NCBI GenBank assembly: GCA_025965895.1
Contig: JAOPWC010000082.1
Span: 1-64,000 of the forward strand
Direction of reading: 5' to 3'
DNA: 64,000 bases
DNA from: Mycobacterium sp.
Lineage (GTDB): Bacteria; Actinomycetota; Actinomycetes; Mycobacteriales; Mycobacteriaceae
Positions 49,673 through 57,717 of the stretch are shown here, piece after piece (position 1 is the stretch's first letter; each line of letters starts with the position of its first letter). The notes under the pieces were generated by a model that was not told the DNA's origin, did not search any database, and was given only the letters and a program-made list of their open reading frames with translations. The translations under genes were made by a program, and so were the position numbers.

Positions 49673-50629
49673 TCAACCGGGGAGTGCGTCGAGGGCCTTC
49701 TGCAGCCTGCCGACCGACGAGCCGACGCCGTACTTCTTCGCGAGCTCGGCGACCTTCCTCGGGTGGGCCGCCGCCAGCGGGAGCGTGTCGGTGCCGGTCG
49801 AGAGCCTGACCGGACTGTCGATCGCCACCCGCACGACAGGTCGGGCCGCTTCGATGTAGTCTTCGGCGTCCAACAGTTTGGGCCGAGAAGCCTTGGAAAT
49901 TTTGGACTTTGGGTTGCGCGCGGCGGCCAGGATGTCGTCCAGCGAGCCGTACTGTGCCAGCAGCGTGGCGGCGGTTTTCTCCCCGATACCCGCGACGCCG
50001 GGCAGCCCGTCGGACGGGTCGCCGCGCAGCAGCGCCAATTCGGCGTACGCGGGACCGGCACGGTTGACCGGCACCCCGTACCGCTCGGCCACTTCAGCGG
50101 GCCCGAACATCGTGGCCTTCATCAGCCCGCGACCGAGGTAGAGCACCCGCACCGGCACGGGTTGGTCGGTCACGACTTGAAGCAGGTCGCGGTCGCCGCT
50201 CGCCACGATGACGCGGTCGCGTCGCTCAGCCGCGGCCAGCGTGCCGAGCACGTCGTCGGCCTCAAACCCCGCGGCCCCTGCCGTGGCGATGCCGAATGCG
50301 TCCAGCATTTCCAGAATCATGTCGACCTGCGGGGTGAGCTCGTCGGGAACCTCTTCGATGTCCGGCTCGCCATCGGGCTGGGGCTCGGCGACGCGGTGGG
50401 CCTTGTACGACGCGATGCGGTCCACCCGGAACTGCGGACGCCAGTCCAGATCCAGGGCCACCACCAGCCGGCCCGGTCGCTCCCGGGTGATCAGCGCTGC
50501 AACGGTGTCGAAGAATCCGCGCAGGGCGTTGACGGGGCGACCGTCGGGCGAGGTGATCGATCGCGGCACTCCGAAGTAGGAGCGAAACCACATGCTGGCG
50601 CCGTCGAGCAGCAGCAGGGGAGCGGGCAT
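49673..50629 (-). CDS. 5'-3' exonuclease (Rv2090-like, PolA 5' nuclease domain)
   Basis: 318 residues. [18 protein letters not shown] and [26 protein letters not shown] (helix-hairpin-helix) flank acidic metal ligands ([37 protein letters not shown]). This is a stand-alone flap endonuclease-like nuclease, not fused to a polymerase. Convergent with the DUF4333 gene. Confidence 0.93.
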   Translation of the reverse strand: MPAPLLLLDGASMWFRSYFGVPRSITSPDGRPVNALRGFFDTVAALITRERPGRLVVALDLDWRPQFRVDRIASYKAHRVAEPQPDGEPDIEEVPDELTPQVDMILEMLDAFGIATAGAAGFEADDVLGTLAAAERRDRVIVASGDRDLLQVVTDQPVPVRVLYLGRGLMKATMFGPAEVAERYGVPVNRAGPAYAELALLRGDPSDGLPGVAGIGEKTAATLLAQYGSLDDILAAARNPKSKISKASRPKLLDAEDYIEAARPVVRVAIDSPVRLSTGTDTLPLAAAHPRKVAELAKKYGVGSSVGRLQKALDALPG

Positions 50630-50740
50630 GACGTCATCCTGCCAGTACCGTTGAGCTACTCACCCAATGTGTCTCATAACTTTAGTTCTGAGAATGGCGC
50701 GCACTGGTGGTACCAGTGCCAGTCGGCCTCCTATGCGCTT

Positions 50741-50905
50741 TCAAGCTTGGCCGGACCGACTGCTTTGACGGGCACGTTTTCGACGGGAGCAAGCCGGGCG
50801 ACCAGCGGCGATCACTCCCGCCCAGAACAACACCATCACAACGCAAATCAGGACCCAGCCGGCCCAGCCCCAGCCGTTCCCCCACATCCAGCCGTCGGAC
50901 ATCAT
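50741..50905 (-). CDS. Small Trp-rich membrane protein, possibly truncated SHOCT-type
   Basis: 54 residues: MMSDGWMWGNGWGWAGWVLICVVMVLFWAGV is a single transmembrane helix rich in Trp and Gly; then a basic tail. Related proteins in actinobacteria continue with a SHOCT tail. Here the tail lacks that domain, so it may be a shortened form. GGAGGG lies 8 nt before the ATG. It is divergent from the copper cassette and shares its control region. Confidence 0.6.
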   Translation of the reverse strand: MMSDGWMWGNGWGWAGWVLICVVMVLFWAGVIAAGRPACSRRKRARQSSRSGQA

Positions 50906-50971
50906 CGCCGCATCCCTCCGAGACGCTTACGTAGGCAACTACAGGCAACGTCAGCGTGCCCTCGGGCGGCG

Positions 50972-50998
50972 GGCCCTTAATAGGGCCGATAGGCCCTA
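50972..50998. promoter_or_regulatory. GGCCCT inverted repeats upstream of the copper cassette
   Basis: GGCCCT-TAAT-AGGGCC (50972-50987) is a perfect stem-loop. The second arm also pairs with a third copy: TAGGGCC (50981-50987) and GGCCCTA (50992-50998). The group immediately precedes the RicR-type site. It may be another operator or alternative RNA hairpins. Confidence 0.45.
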
Positions 50999-51011
50999 CC
51001 CTCGGGGGGTA
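50997..51011. promoter_or_regulatory. RicR-type copper operator TACCC-N5-GGGTA
   Basis: TACCC TCGGG GGGTA is an exact match to the palindromic consensus published for the RicR copper regulon of M. tuberculosis, which contains mmcO. It lies 23 nt before the His/Met-rich gene and 92 nt from the start of the divergent small membrane gene. RicR itself is not in the window. Confidence 0.78.
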
Positions 51012-51033
51012 TATCAGCGCCATCATTCTAAAT

Positions 51034-51363
51034 ATGACCGAAACACCTGAATCACGGGCGGGGCAACCTCGGTACGACGACGGATACGACCGGCCGCGTC
51101 GGCTGAGTCAAGCCTTGGCGTGGGTAGGCATCATCGCCGGCGTCGTGTTCGTCGTCGCGGTGGTCTTCTTCTCCGGGTTCTTCCTTGGCTGGTCCTCCGG
51201 TGGGCACTATGGCGGTCACCACGGCTGGCATGGCGGTTATTACGGCGGTCAAATGGGACCGGGCGGGCAGACCGGACCCGGCGGCATGATGGGACCCGGC
51301 GGCATGATGGGACCCGGTCAAACCTCGCCCACAACAACGGCCCCGAGCACACCACGGCCGTAG
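51034..51363 (+). CDS. His/Met/Gly-rich small membrane protein of the copper cassette
   Basis: 109 residues. One transmembrane helix (about 29-55, ALAWVGIIAGVVFVVAVVFFSGFFLGW) and a C-terminal tail with HYGGHHGWHGGYYGG and repeated GPGGMMGPGGMM, offering His and Met ligands typical of Cu(I)/Cu(II) binding. The tail should face the outside. Not recognised as a named protein. Located between the RicR-type operator and the copper oxidase, so an accessory copper-binding role is inferred. Confidence 0.72.
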   Translation: MTETPESRAGQPRYDDGYDRPRRLSQALAWVGIIAGVVFVVAVVFFSGFFLGWSSGGHYGGHHGWHGGYYGGQMGPGGQTGPGGMMGPGGMMGPGQTSPTTTAPSTPRP

Positions 51364-51471
51364 ATCCCTTCACTGTGCGGCAGGCAGGTGATCTGAATGG
51401 ATTACCTCTTAGGAGCACGCACCGGAACCGGAATTGCCACCGCCCCAGCGCAGTATCGAAGCGAGGCCCTG

Positions 51472-52974
51472 ATGCCGGAATCACGCTGGAATCGAGTTCG
51501 TCTAAGCCGGCGGGAGTTCGTCGCAGATACGTTAGCCGGTGGATTCGCGCTCGTCGCCTGTGGTCGCTCGACGAACCCGACATCGAGCTACTCGACGAAC
51601 CCGACAGTCAGCCTCGATAAAGCCATCGCCGCTGCCGAGGCGGCACGGCCCCACACTGGCCGCACCGTCACCGCGACCTTGACACCGCAGCCGGCCATGA
51701 TCGACCTCGGCGGTGCCAATGCCCGCACGCTGGCCAACGGCAGCGCCATCCCCGGCCCGCCGATCCGCGCCAACGTCGGAGATGAGGTGGCGGTCACCGT
51801 CACCAACCGACTTGACCACCCCACCTCTGTGCATTGGCACGGCATCGCCTTGCGCAACGACATGGATGGCGCAGACCCGGCTAGTCCCAACATCGACCCT
51901 GGCCGAGACTTCACCTACCGATTCTCAGTCCCGCATCCAGGCACTTACTGGGCACACCCGCACGCTGGCCTCGACGCCGACTACGGCTTGTATCTGCCGG
52001 TGATCGTCGACGACCCCCTCGAACCGGGGGACTATGACGGGGAATGGATCGTCATGCTCGACGACTGGACCGACGGCATCGGCAAGACACCTCAGGCGAT
52101 CTACGACGATCTGCGCAATCACCGCATGGGTCACATGGGGATGATGTCCGGCGTCGGCACCAGCAGCCTGCTCGGCGGCGATGCGGGCGATGTCAGCTAC
52201 CCCTACTACTTAATTAACGGGCGAATCCCCGCAGCGCCGACGACCTTCACCGCCAAGCCCGGTCAGCGAATCCGAATCCGCATCATCAACGCCGGCTCTG
52301 ACACCGCCTTCCGCGTGGCGCTCGCTGGGCACTCGATGACCGTCACCCAAACCGACGGCTACCCCGTTGTACCCACCGAGGTCGATGCGGTACTGCTGGG
52401 CATGAGTGAACGCTATGACGTTATCGTCACGGCCGGTGACGGGGTCTTCCCGTTGGTGGCGGCCGCCGAAGGTAAGAATGCGCTGGCGCGTGCGCTGCTA
52501 TCCACCGGCGCAGGGACTGCGCCTGACGCCGGATTTCTGCCCGCCGAACTCAATCGGCGAGTGGGCACCGTCGACATGTTTTCGGCCACGCCGCAGGCCG
52601 GGTTGGGAACCGCCAAAGCGGATCCCACCCTTTCGGCTGATCTATCCGGCGGGATGATGAGCTACGACTGGGCAATCAACGGGCAGCCCTATCCGAATAA
52701 CCGACCCTTGACGATCAGCCAGGGACAACGGGCCACGCTTACCTTTACCAACAGGACGATGATGTGGCATCCAATGCACCTGCACGGACACACCTTCCAG
52801 ATCATCAGGCCCGACGGCAGCCTCGGCGCACGCAAAGACAGCACCCTCGTGCTGCCTATGCGAACGGTCAGCGTCGCGCTAGTTGCGGACAATCCCGGCA
52901 TCTGGATGCTGCACTGCCACAACACCTATCATCAAGAAGCCGGGATGATGACCAGCCTGAACTATGTCAGCTAA
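51472..52974 (+). CDS. mmcO: Multicopper oxidase, MmcO-like lipoprotein
   Basis: 500 residues. Signal with SRREF (twin-arginine type) and lipobox ALVAC, so exported and lipid-anchored. All copper ligands are present: HWHG (SVHWHGIAL), HPH (TYWAHPHAGL), HPMHLHGHTF and HCHNTYHQEAGM. MmcO oxidises Cu(I) to less toxic Cu(II) and supports copper resistance in M. tuberculosis. The protein follows MmcO closely along its full length. ATG 51472 is chosen because it begins the signal; the upstream in-frame part to 51397 is not conserved. Control by the RicR-type site is inferred. Confidence 0.93.
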   Translation: MPESRWNRVRLSRREFVADTLAGGFALVACGRSTNPTSSYSTNPTVSLDKAIAAAEAARPHTGRTVTATLTPQPAMIDLGGANARTLANGSAIPGPPIRANVGDEVAVTVTNRLDHPTSVHWHGIALRNDMDGADPASPNIDPGRDFTYRFSVPHPGTYWAHPHAGLDADYGLYLPVIVDDPLEPGDYDGEWIVMLDDWTDGIGKTPQAIYDDLRNHRMGHMGMMSGVGTSSLLGGDAGDVSYPYYLINGRIPAAPTTFTAKPGQRIRIRIINAGSDTAFRVALAGHSMTVTQTDGYPVVPTEVDAVLLGMSERYDVIVTAGDGVFPLVAAAEGKNALARALLSTGAGTAPDAGFLPAELNRRVGTVDMFSATPQAGLGTAKADPTLSADLSGGMMSYDWAINGQPYPNNRPLTISQGQRATLTFTNRTMMWHPMHLHGHTFQIIRPDGSLGARKDSTLVLPMRTVSVALVADNPGIWMLHCHNTYHQEAGMMTSLNYVS

Positions 52975-53110
52975 CCCCTCGTTGCCCAACTCAGGGAGGG
53001 GGTGGGTAAAAATCCCCGTCGCGACCGCCCAGCCGACCGCTTGTCGGGCGTATTCGTGGCTCGTCAAGTTTTGGAAAAATATTAGCGTTCTGTTTCGTCC
53101 CCGATACACC

Positions 53111-53134
53111 ACACCCCCTTAAGGGGGGTGTTTT
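53111..53134 (+). terminator. Palindrome followed by T-run downstream of mmcO
   Basis: ACACCCCCTTAAGGGGGGTGT with TTTT after it. The hairpin CACCCCC-TTAA-GGGGGTG is near perfect. It lies 137 nt after the oxidase gene and close to the 3' end of the decayed gene on the other strand; terminator for the copper operon or an unrelated operator. Confidence 0.35.
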
Positions 53135-53157
53135 GGGCCGGACGGCGGACGGGTTCG

Positions 53158-53411
53158 CGACCGCGGTGAGCACAATACCGATCAGGCTGGACTCCGCGCG
53201 GTGGCCAGTGAACAGGTCGCGCACCGATTCCGCCGCGACATACGGCGCCAGCAGCCACAACGACGTTGCGACCGCGCGTTGGGACCGGCGTTCCGCGGTC
53301 GGCGACAGGGTCCGCGAGCCGGTTGAACCGCCAGATGACGATCAGGCCGGCCAAGCCCTCAACCGCACTGCCCAACGCCCACCCGACCAGCGCGATCGAG
53401 CCGACGCTCGC
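53158..53411 (-). pseudogene. Remnant of a cation-transporter-like membrane protein (TMEM163/CDF type)
   Basis: The minus strand reads ASVGSIALVGWALGSAVEGLAGLIVIWRFNRLADP and, after a frameshift near 53260, LWLLAPYVAAESVRDLFTGHRAESSLIGIVLTAV in another frame. Both pieces resemble a predicted cation transporter family of actinobacteria. The N- and C-terminal ends are missing. It lies next to the copper oxidase, so a metal-handling gene may have been lost here. Confidence 0.5.
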
Positions 53412-53445
53412 GCTATGCCAGGTCTATGGCCGATTGACCCTGGTG

Positions 53446-53465
53446 CCGTGTACTAGAGTCCCCGA
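53446..53465 (+). promoter_or_regulatory. DosR-like box upstream of nitroreductase
   Basis: Aligned to the published 20-bp DosR consensus TTSGGGACTWWAGTCCCSAA, I count 14 matches, with the right half AGTCCCC complete. It is 60 nt upstream of the ATG, a usual position. Acg-type nitroreductases belong to the DosR regulon in M. tuberculosis. Confidence 0.38.
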
Positions 53466-53525
53466 TGGTGGCATCAGAGACAAAAGCGGAGTCGATCATG
53501 CCTGAGGCGATGGTGAACACGGGCG

Positions 53526-54497
53526 ATGGTGAACACTGAGGTCATCAAGACCGCGGTGCAGCTAGCCTGCCGCGCCCCGTCGTTGCACAACAGCCAGCCC
53601 TGGCGCTGGGTGGCTGATCATGCCGCAGTCCACCTTTTTCTCGATCCGAGCTCGATTCTGCCCTCCGCCGACCGCTCGGGCCGTCAGGCGCTCATCAGCT
53701 GTGGCGCCGTGCTCGATCACTTCCGCGTCGCGATGGCCGCCGCTGGCTGGACGGCCAACGTTGACCGATTTCCCGACCCGAACAACCTCGACCACCTGGC
53801 GTCCATCCATTTCAGCCCGATGACCTCCGCCACCGACACTTACCGCCATCGCGCCGACGCCATCCTGCGCCGCCGCACCGACCGGCTTCCGCTCGCCGCG
53901 CCGACGGACTGGGAATCACTCGAGCCGGAGTTGCGCCGCATTGTCGACGACAGCGTCGCCTACCTCGACGTGCTATCCAACGATGCGCGGCCGGAACTGG
54001 CGGAAGCCTCGAAACTCACTGAATCGCTGCGCCTATACGACTCCCCATACCACGCCGAATTGAATTGGTGGACAGGGTGGTTCGAAACTTCTGAGGGGAT
54101 TCCGCGCACCGCGCTAGTCTCGGCCACCGAAAGTGAACGAGTCGATGTCGGACGCGCATTCCCGGTCAGCGCTCATAACGAACGCCGCGCCGGGATTCAC
54201 AAAGACCAGTCGAAAGTACTTGTCTTATCTACAGAGGAGGACTCGCGCAACGACGCATTGGGATGCGGCGAAGTGCTGTCCACCGTATTGCTCGAGTGCA
54301 CGATGGCTGGCATGGCCACCTGCACGCTGACACACATGACGGAGCTCGCTACCAGCCGGCACATCGTCGCCACGCTAACCGCAAGGGAGGCTCGTCCCCA
54401 GGTGCTGATCCGCGTCGGGGTGACACCCGTCCTGGAAGGGTCGCCCCCCGCCACACCACGGCGACCGTTGACTGAGGTTTTCGAACTCCGCGACTAA
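53526..54497 (+). CDS. Acg-family putative NAD(P)H nitroreductase
   Basis: 323 residues. CRAPSLHNSQPWRW is the Acg/Rv3131-type FMN-site signature; the C-terminal ECTMAGMATCTLTHMTELATSR completes the nitroreductase-like fold. Such proteins in M. tuberculosis (Rv2032, Rv3127, Rv3131) are induced by hypoxia and NO through DosR and may sequester flavin rather than act as reductases. ATG at 53526 chosen by homology; the family start TEVIKTAVQLACRAPS matches. Confidence 0.87.
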   Translation: MVNTEVIKTAVQLACRAPSLHNSQPWRWVADHAAVHLFLDPSSILPSADRSGRQALISCGAVLDHFRVAMAAAGWTANVDRFPDPNNLDHLASIHFSPMTSATDTYRHRADAILRRRTDRLPLAAPTDWESLEPELRRIVDDSVAYLDVLSNDARPELAEASKLTESLRLYDSPYHAELNWWTGWFETSEGIPRTALVSATESERVDVGRAFPVSAHNERRAGIHKDQSKVLVLSTEEDSRNDALGCGEVLSTVLLECTMAGMATCTLTHMTELATSRHIVATLTAREARPQVLIRVGVTPVLEGSPPATPRRPLTEVFELRD

Positions 54498-55029
54498 GGT
54501 CGGTGGACGCCACCGGCGCCGTCTACGTCGCCGACCGCAACAACAATCGGGTGGTGAAACTGCCGAGTCGAGCACCCCGACCCGGTTGCTGCCCTTCACC
54601 CGCCTCGATAGCCCCCGACGGTGTAGCGGTGGGCACCGCCCGGGGGCGTCTACGTTACGACGAATTCAACAATCGAGTGGTGAAACTGCCGGTGCGCTGA
54701 CAGCCGGATTGGCGCGACCCCAACACCACTGGCGAAGATAGCGTGCAAGCAATGGCCAATCTGGTACCGCTGGCACCGACCGAACCGCCGGGTGCAGGGA
54801 TGATGACGCCTGAGGACGCGGTGACGGCTCAGGCTGATATGCGTCGGCAGGCGGCGCGGAAGTAGTTGCTTTGTCGATGACCTTTCGCGGCAGTTTCGCT
54901 ACCCCGTTGCCGTTTAGTGGTCTCGTCAACCCGCTTGGGGTAATCGTGGATAGAGCTGGGAACGTCTATGTCGCCGACTCTCGTGATTTCGCCAGCGTGC
55001 GTCGCGTGCTAAAGCTGAATGCGAGGTGA
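54498..55029 (+). pseudogene. Scattered NHL/PknD-like beta-propeller remnants
   Basis: Two separated pieces match the NHL repeats of mycobacterial PknD-type sensor domains: 54503-54700 with DATGAVYVADRNNNRVVKLP and a second FNNRVVKLPVR, and 54877-55029 with LPFSGLVNPLGVIVDRAGNVYVADSRDF. Between them the repeat frame is broken (LLPFTRLDSP in another frame near 54590) and a small open frame of 37 codons (54752-54865, MANLVPLAPTEPPGAG...) is unrelated to anything I recognise. No kinase domain is present. Confidence 0.6.
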
Positions 55030-55338
55030 AGAACTTCGCGCTGCTGGTGATTGTCGGGCTGCCCACGTTGGTCTTATCTCGGTGGTATTCACGGTCCTCG
55101 AAGCGTCCGAGGCCATCGCGCACGACACCGATGAACCACAGGAAGGTGATGCCGGGCGCGGCCAGTCATATCGACCGGTCACCGGCCTGGAAGTATGCCG
55201 GCGCCCATTTTCGAGGCGGTGCCGACCACATGCAGGCCTACGGCCCGAAGGTACCTGCATCAGGACCCAAGAGGAACCCAAAGGGATGGGGTCGGATGGT
55301 CGGGTCGGTAAGGGATGGTTGACAAACCCAGAGAGAGT
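55030..55338. other. Noncoding or decayed stretch with membrane-protein trace
   Basis: On the minus strand 55080-55166 reads PGITFLWFIGVVRDGLGRFEDR, which resembles the core of a small actinobacterial membrane protein family (FLWFIGVVRD). The frame before and after it is broken. No complete gene is seen. Confidence 0.3.
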
Positions 55339-55438
55339 AGGACCCGAGGAGTGCCCACGGAGTGCCCAAAGAGGACCCGAGGAGGACCCGGGGAGTGCCC
55401 GGGGAGTGCCCGAGTAGGGCGGCCCGAGGAGTGCCTAG
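55339..55438 (+). repeat. GAGTGCCC/GAGGACCC minisatellite
   Basis: Imperfect 10-12-bp units built around GGAGTGCCC and AGGACCCG, about eight to nine copies in 100 bp. The array is purine-rich on this strand and has no coding frame with plausible composition. Confidence 0.7.
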
Positions 55439-55972
55439 GCACTGGCACAACCATCCTTGACCTGCTGTTGGGTGGTCGAGGAAAGCCAGGTTCCAGGCTA
55501 ACTGATAAGCGGTGCACACTGGCAACATTGGGGGCGGTTTAAATGCGTTGCGGCGCAGCGACATCCAGCCATACTCAGCTGTGAGCAGTGGCCATCTAGC
55601 AAACAAGTAATACGGCAAAGGTGCGTTTTTTAGCAACCGGTGCCCTAGCGCGTTTTTTTAGCAACCACCAATCGCGGCGACAGCCTGTGGCCGAAACTTT
55701 TGGCGGACGGCCTTCGAGTGACACATGTACAACGCGGTATCACTCGAAAATGGCCTGTTACCTGCGGATTGTGACGATTCCGAGCAGTGATGCCCCGGCT
55801 GCAAATACAGGATCGCTGGATCAACAGGAACATTCTTGAGCACAGCCCACCACCACGAACGTCGACCAGTAAGCAGTAAGCGTTACCTATGCTCACCGAA
55901 ATGACTGAATCTGAGTTACACGAGGTCATAGGCCACGTGTCATGATTTTGCTGCCACGTCGCGCAGCAGTCG
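55439..55972. other. Intergenic stretch without a supported gene
   Basis: Lower GC and no conserved protein in any frame. It includes repeated GCGTTTTTTAGCAACC at 55623-55638 and 55650-55667 (two near-identical 16-nt copies, about 27 bp apart), which may be a small duplication. No clear promoter or RNA element was identified. Confidence 0.4.
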
Positions 55973-56413
55973 TCAACTGATGATTGTTTCGTGATCCGGT
56001 TCGGGGCCGAACTTGAACCGCCGGCCGGTGATTTCCGAGGCGATCACCCGTACGTAGAGAGGCTTCAACGTCGCAATCCACGACCGCAACGGCGCTTCCT
56101 CGGCGTCTAAGATGTCGGCGTTGGCCGACAGCACGTGTGCTCTGCCCTTGATGATGACGCTCCACCCGTAGGTGAGGGGAGGATCGTGGTAGTCGGCCTC
56201 GAAAGCTACCCAGTCGCCCATCACGGCGCTGTACAGCTTGGTGCCCTGGGCAGTTCGGAAGAGCACCGTCCGGCGTTGGGTGGCGAAGTTGACCGGGAAG
56301 ATTTCGGGCTTCCCGCCCAGGATCGTGACTATTCGGCCTAAGGACATGCTTGATAGCAAACTCCAGCACTCGTCTTCGCTGAGCACGGTCACCGGAGCGT
56401 CGTCTGCGGACAT
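55973..56413 (-). CDS. Pyridoxamine 5'-phosphate oxidase-like flavin/F420-binding protein
   Basis: 146 residues. SLGRIVTILGGKPEIFPVNFATQRRTVLFRTAQGTKLYSAV is the split beta-barrel signature of the PNPOx-like family, and SEITGRRFKFGPEPDHE the C-terminus. From memory it is closest in style to the DosR-regulated Rv3129-type proteins. Proximity to the Acg nitroreductase suggests a shared redox/dormancy module. A TAGGCT element lies 5 nt before the ATG, so the mRNA may be leaderless. Confidence 0.78.
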   Translation of the reverse strand: MSADDAPVTVLSEDECWSLLSSMSLGRIVTILGGKPEIFPVNFATQRRTVLFRTAQGTKLYSAVMGDWVAFEADYHDPPLTYGWSVIIKGRAHVLSANADILDAEEAPLRSWIATLKPLYVRVIASEITGRRFKFGPEPDHETIIS

Positions 56414-56559
56414 GATTCAGCCTAACGCGATGGGGTTTTCGGCGCGGTCAGATGCGATGGCTGAGTGTCGACCGTCCCACGGGATACGGACCAGTTGCCC
56501 TAGGTGTGGGAGGTCAGCCGCATCGACAATGGCGCAATGAGACATCTGGCACGGATCTA

Positions 56560-56892
56560 ATGATCATCGAATCCGCCATGCCAACCTTCGACAACGAGAA
56601 TGGCGACCCAATCGACGCTGACGGCAACGTCATTCACCTAACCAGCGACGGCGCGAAGCTAGGCGAGATTACAGGCCTGATCTTCCGTTGGCCGCCGCCG
56701 GCGTGCCGCGTGATCGGCTCGGCGGGTGCAACCCGTGAAAGTCGTTGTGAAACAACCGCTCCGGGTTCCGTACGACGGTCACCTGTACTGGGCGCGAAGG
56801 TCGGCACCACGCCGGTCGCCGAGCTGGAAACTTTTGCTCGATCGACGCTGACGAATGCGGGTGTCGCTGTCGGTGGTACGCCCTACACTTAG
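56560..56892 (+). CDS. Hypothetical protein, possibly composite
   Basis: 110 codons from ATG 56560, or 104 from ATG 56578. The first 40 residues (PTFDNENGDPIDADGNVIHLTSDG) look like a real hydrophilic protein; after WPPPA the frame changes in character. In another frame GTG 56735 begins VKVVVKQPLRVPYDGHLYW, which resembles short phage-type proteins seen in mycobacteria. I think two small gene fragments overlap here. Confidence 0.35.
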   Translation: MIIESAMPTFDNENGDPIDADGNVIHLTSDGAKLGEITGLIFRWPPPACRVIGSAGATRESRCETTAPGSVRRSPVLGAKVGTTPVAELETFARSTLTNAGVAVGGTPYT

Positions 56893-57077
56893 CCCGCCTG
56901 AATAGCCGCATAACACACCATGAGACGTGGCATCGCGGTCCCCTGGCCCACCAACCCGAAAGGGGGTTGCGCACCGGCTAGTCGATGTCACTAGCTCACT
57001 CGCCGGGAACCGCAAATTTTCACTCATAGGTTCCAGGCAAAGGGCCGCGCCGCTATTTTCCCAATGGAGGACTGATC

Positions 57078-57509
57078 ATGACCGTCAGTGTATATCAGCA
57101 GACTAATACCGGTGTTAATTTGGACAATGTTAGTCCCCCAACTGTAGTCGTGCAGTTGCGTGTTCCCAATACAGGAACCTACCTTGTATTGGGCAGACTG
57201 GCGGTTGATATGCCCTTACCAGTAGGAAACGCAGTCGCATATTTAACAACGCTGGACGGAGCTACAGTTTTAGACCAGGTGGGGGTAACCGCTGCAGGTG
57301 GCAAGCTTTGCATAGCACTGCAAGGGACTCTTAATGTAACTGCGCCCAACTCGAACGAGATTGTGGATATTCGTTGCAGCGGCATTCAGGGTGTAGCGGC
57401 AAGATGCTCGCTAATCGCAATTTTTGTCGTCAACTTTCGGGCTCACTTTCAAGCGTTGCCTAGGAGGACAGCGCGGGAATGTCCGCGGGGGCAGAGCACC
57501 CCCGCTTAA
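57078..57509 (+). CDS. C1q/TNF-like beta-sandwich small protein, horizontally acquired
   Basis: 143 residues without signal peptide. The pattern NTGTYLVLGRLAVD...AVAYLTTLDGATVLDQVGV...CIALQGTLNV..NEIVDIRC..VAARCSLIAIFVV resembles small jelly-roll proteins found in actinobacteria and their phages. Codons use many A/T third positions (AAT, ATA, TTA), clearly unlike neighbouring genes, so it was probably acquired recently. AATGGAGGACTGATC gives a strong ribosome-binding site. A GC hairpin overlaps its 3' end. Confidence 0.65.
   Translation: MTVSVYQQTNTGVNLDNVSPPTVVVQLRVPNTGTYLVLGRLAVDMPLPVGNAVAYLTTLDGATVLDQVGVTAAGGKLCIALQGTLNVTAPNSNEIVDIRCSGIQGVAARCSLIAIFVVNFRAHFQALPRRTARECPRGQSTPA
57485..57505 (+). 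terminator. GC-rich hairpin at the end of the C1q-like gene
   Basis: GCGGGGG and CCCCCGC form a perfect 7-bp stem around a 7-nt loop, followed by TTAAG. It falls in the last codons of the gene; a terminator is likely. Confidence 0.45.
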
Positions 57510-57537
57510 GCCCAGGACACCAACGGTGTTCAGAAGC

Positions 57538-57666
57538 AGGGGCGGCAACAACATCGGGGAGTACCACGGGGTTCACGTCGACACCCAGAACTTCTACGGC
57601 AAGGACAACGGCGACAAGGTGAACGCGGAGATCAACCGCAACACGCGACCAGCTGAAGGGCCTTGA
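57538..57666 (+). other. Short coding-like fragment ending VNAEINRN
   Basis: In frame: RGGNNIGEYHGVHVDTQNFYGKDNGDKVNAEINRN and a stop. It has mycobacterial codon use but no start with a ribosome-binding site, so it is probably the 3' remnant of a gene. The motif VNAEINRN recurs at about 58240-58263. Confidence 0.4.
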
Positions 57667-57717
57667 GTAATCAGCGAACCGCACCGAAAATCAGTGAAGG
57701 CGCAAAGGGGGATACAA

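Noticed and set aside
50682..51026. 114-codon minus-strand frame over the copper control region
   Set aside because: It runs through the RicR-type site and the divergent promoter and has no family features; the 54-codon frame with a good ribosome-binding site is the better gene.
55339..55438. CRISPR array
   Set aside because: Units are 10-12 bp with no regular spacers and no cas genes nearby; simple minisatellite instead.
56490..56515. Second DosR-like site upstream of the PNPOx-like gene
   Set aside because: Only about 10 of 20 consensus positions match and it is well away from the start.
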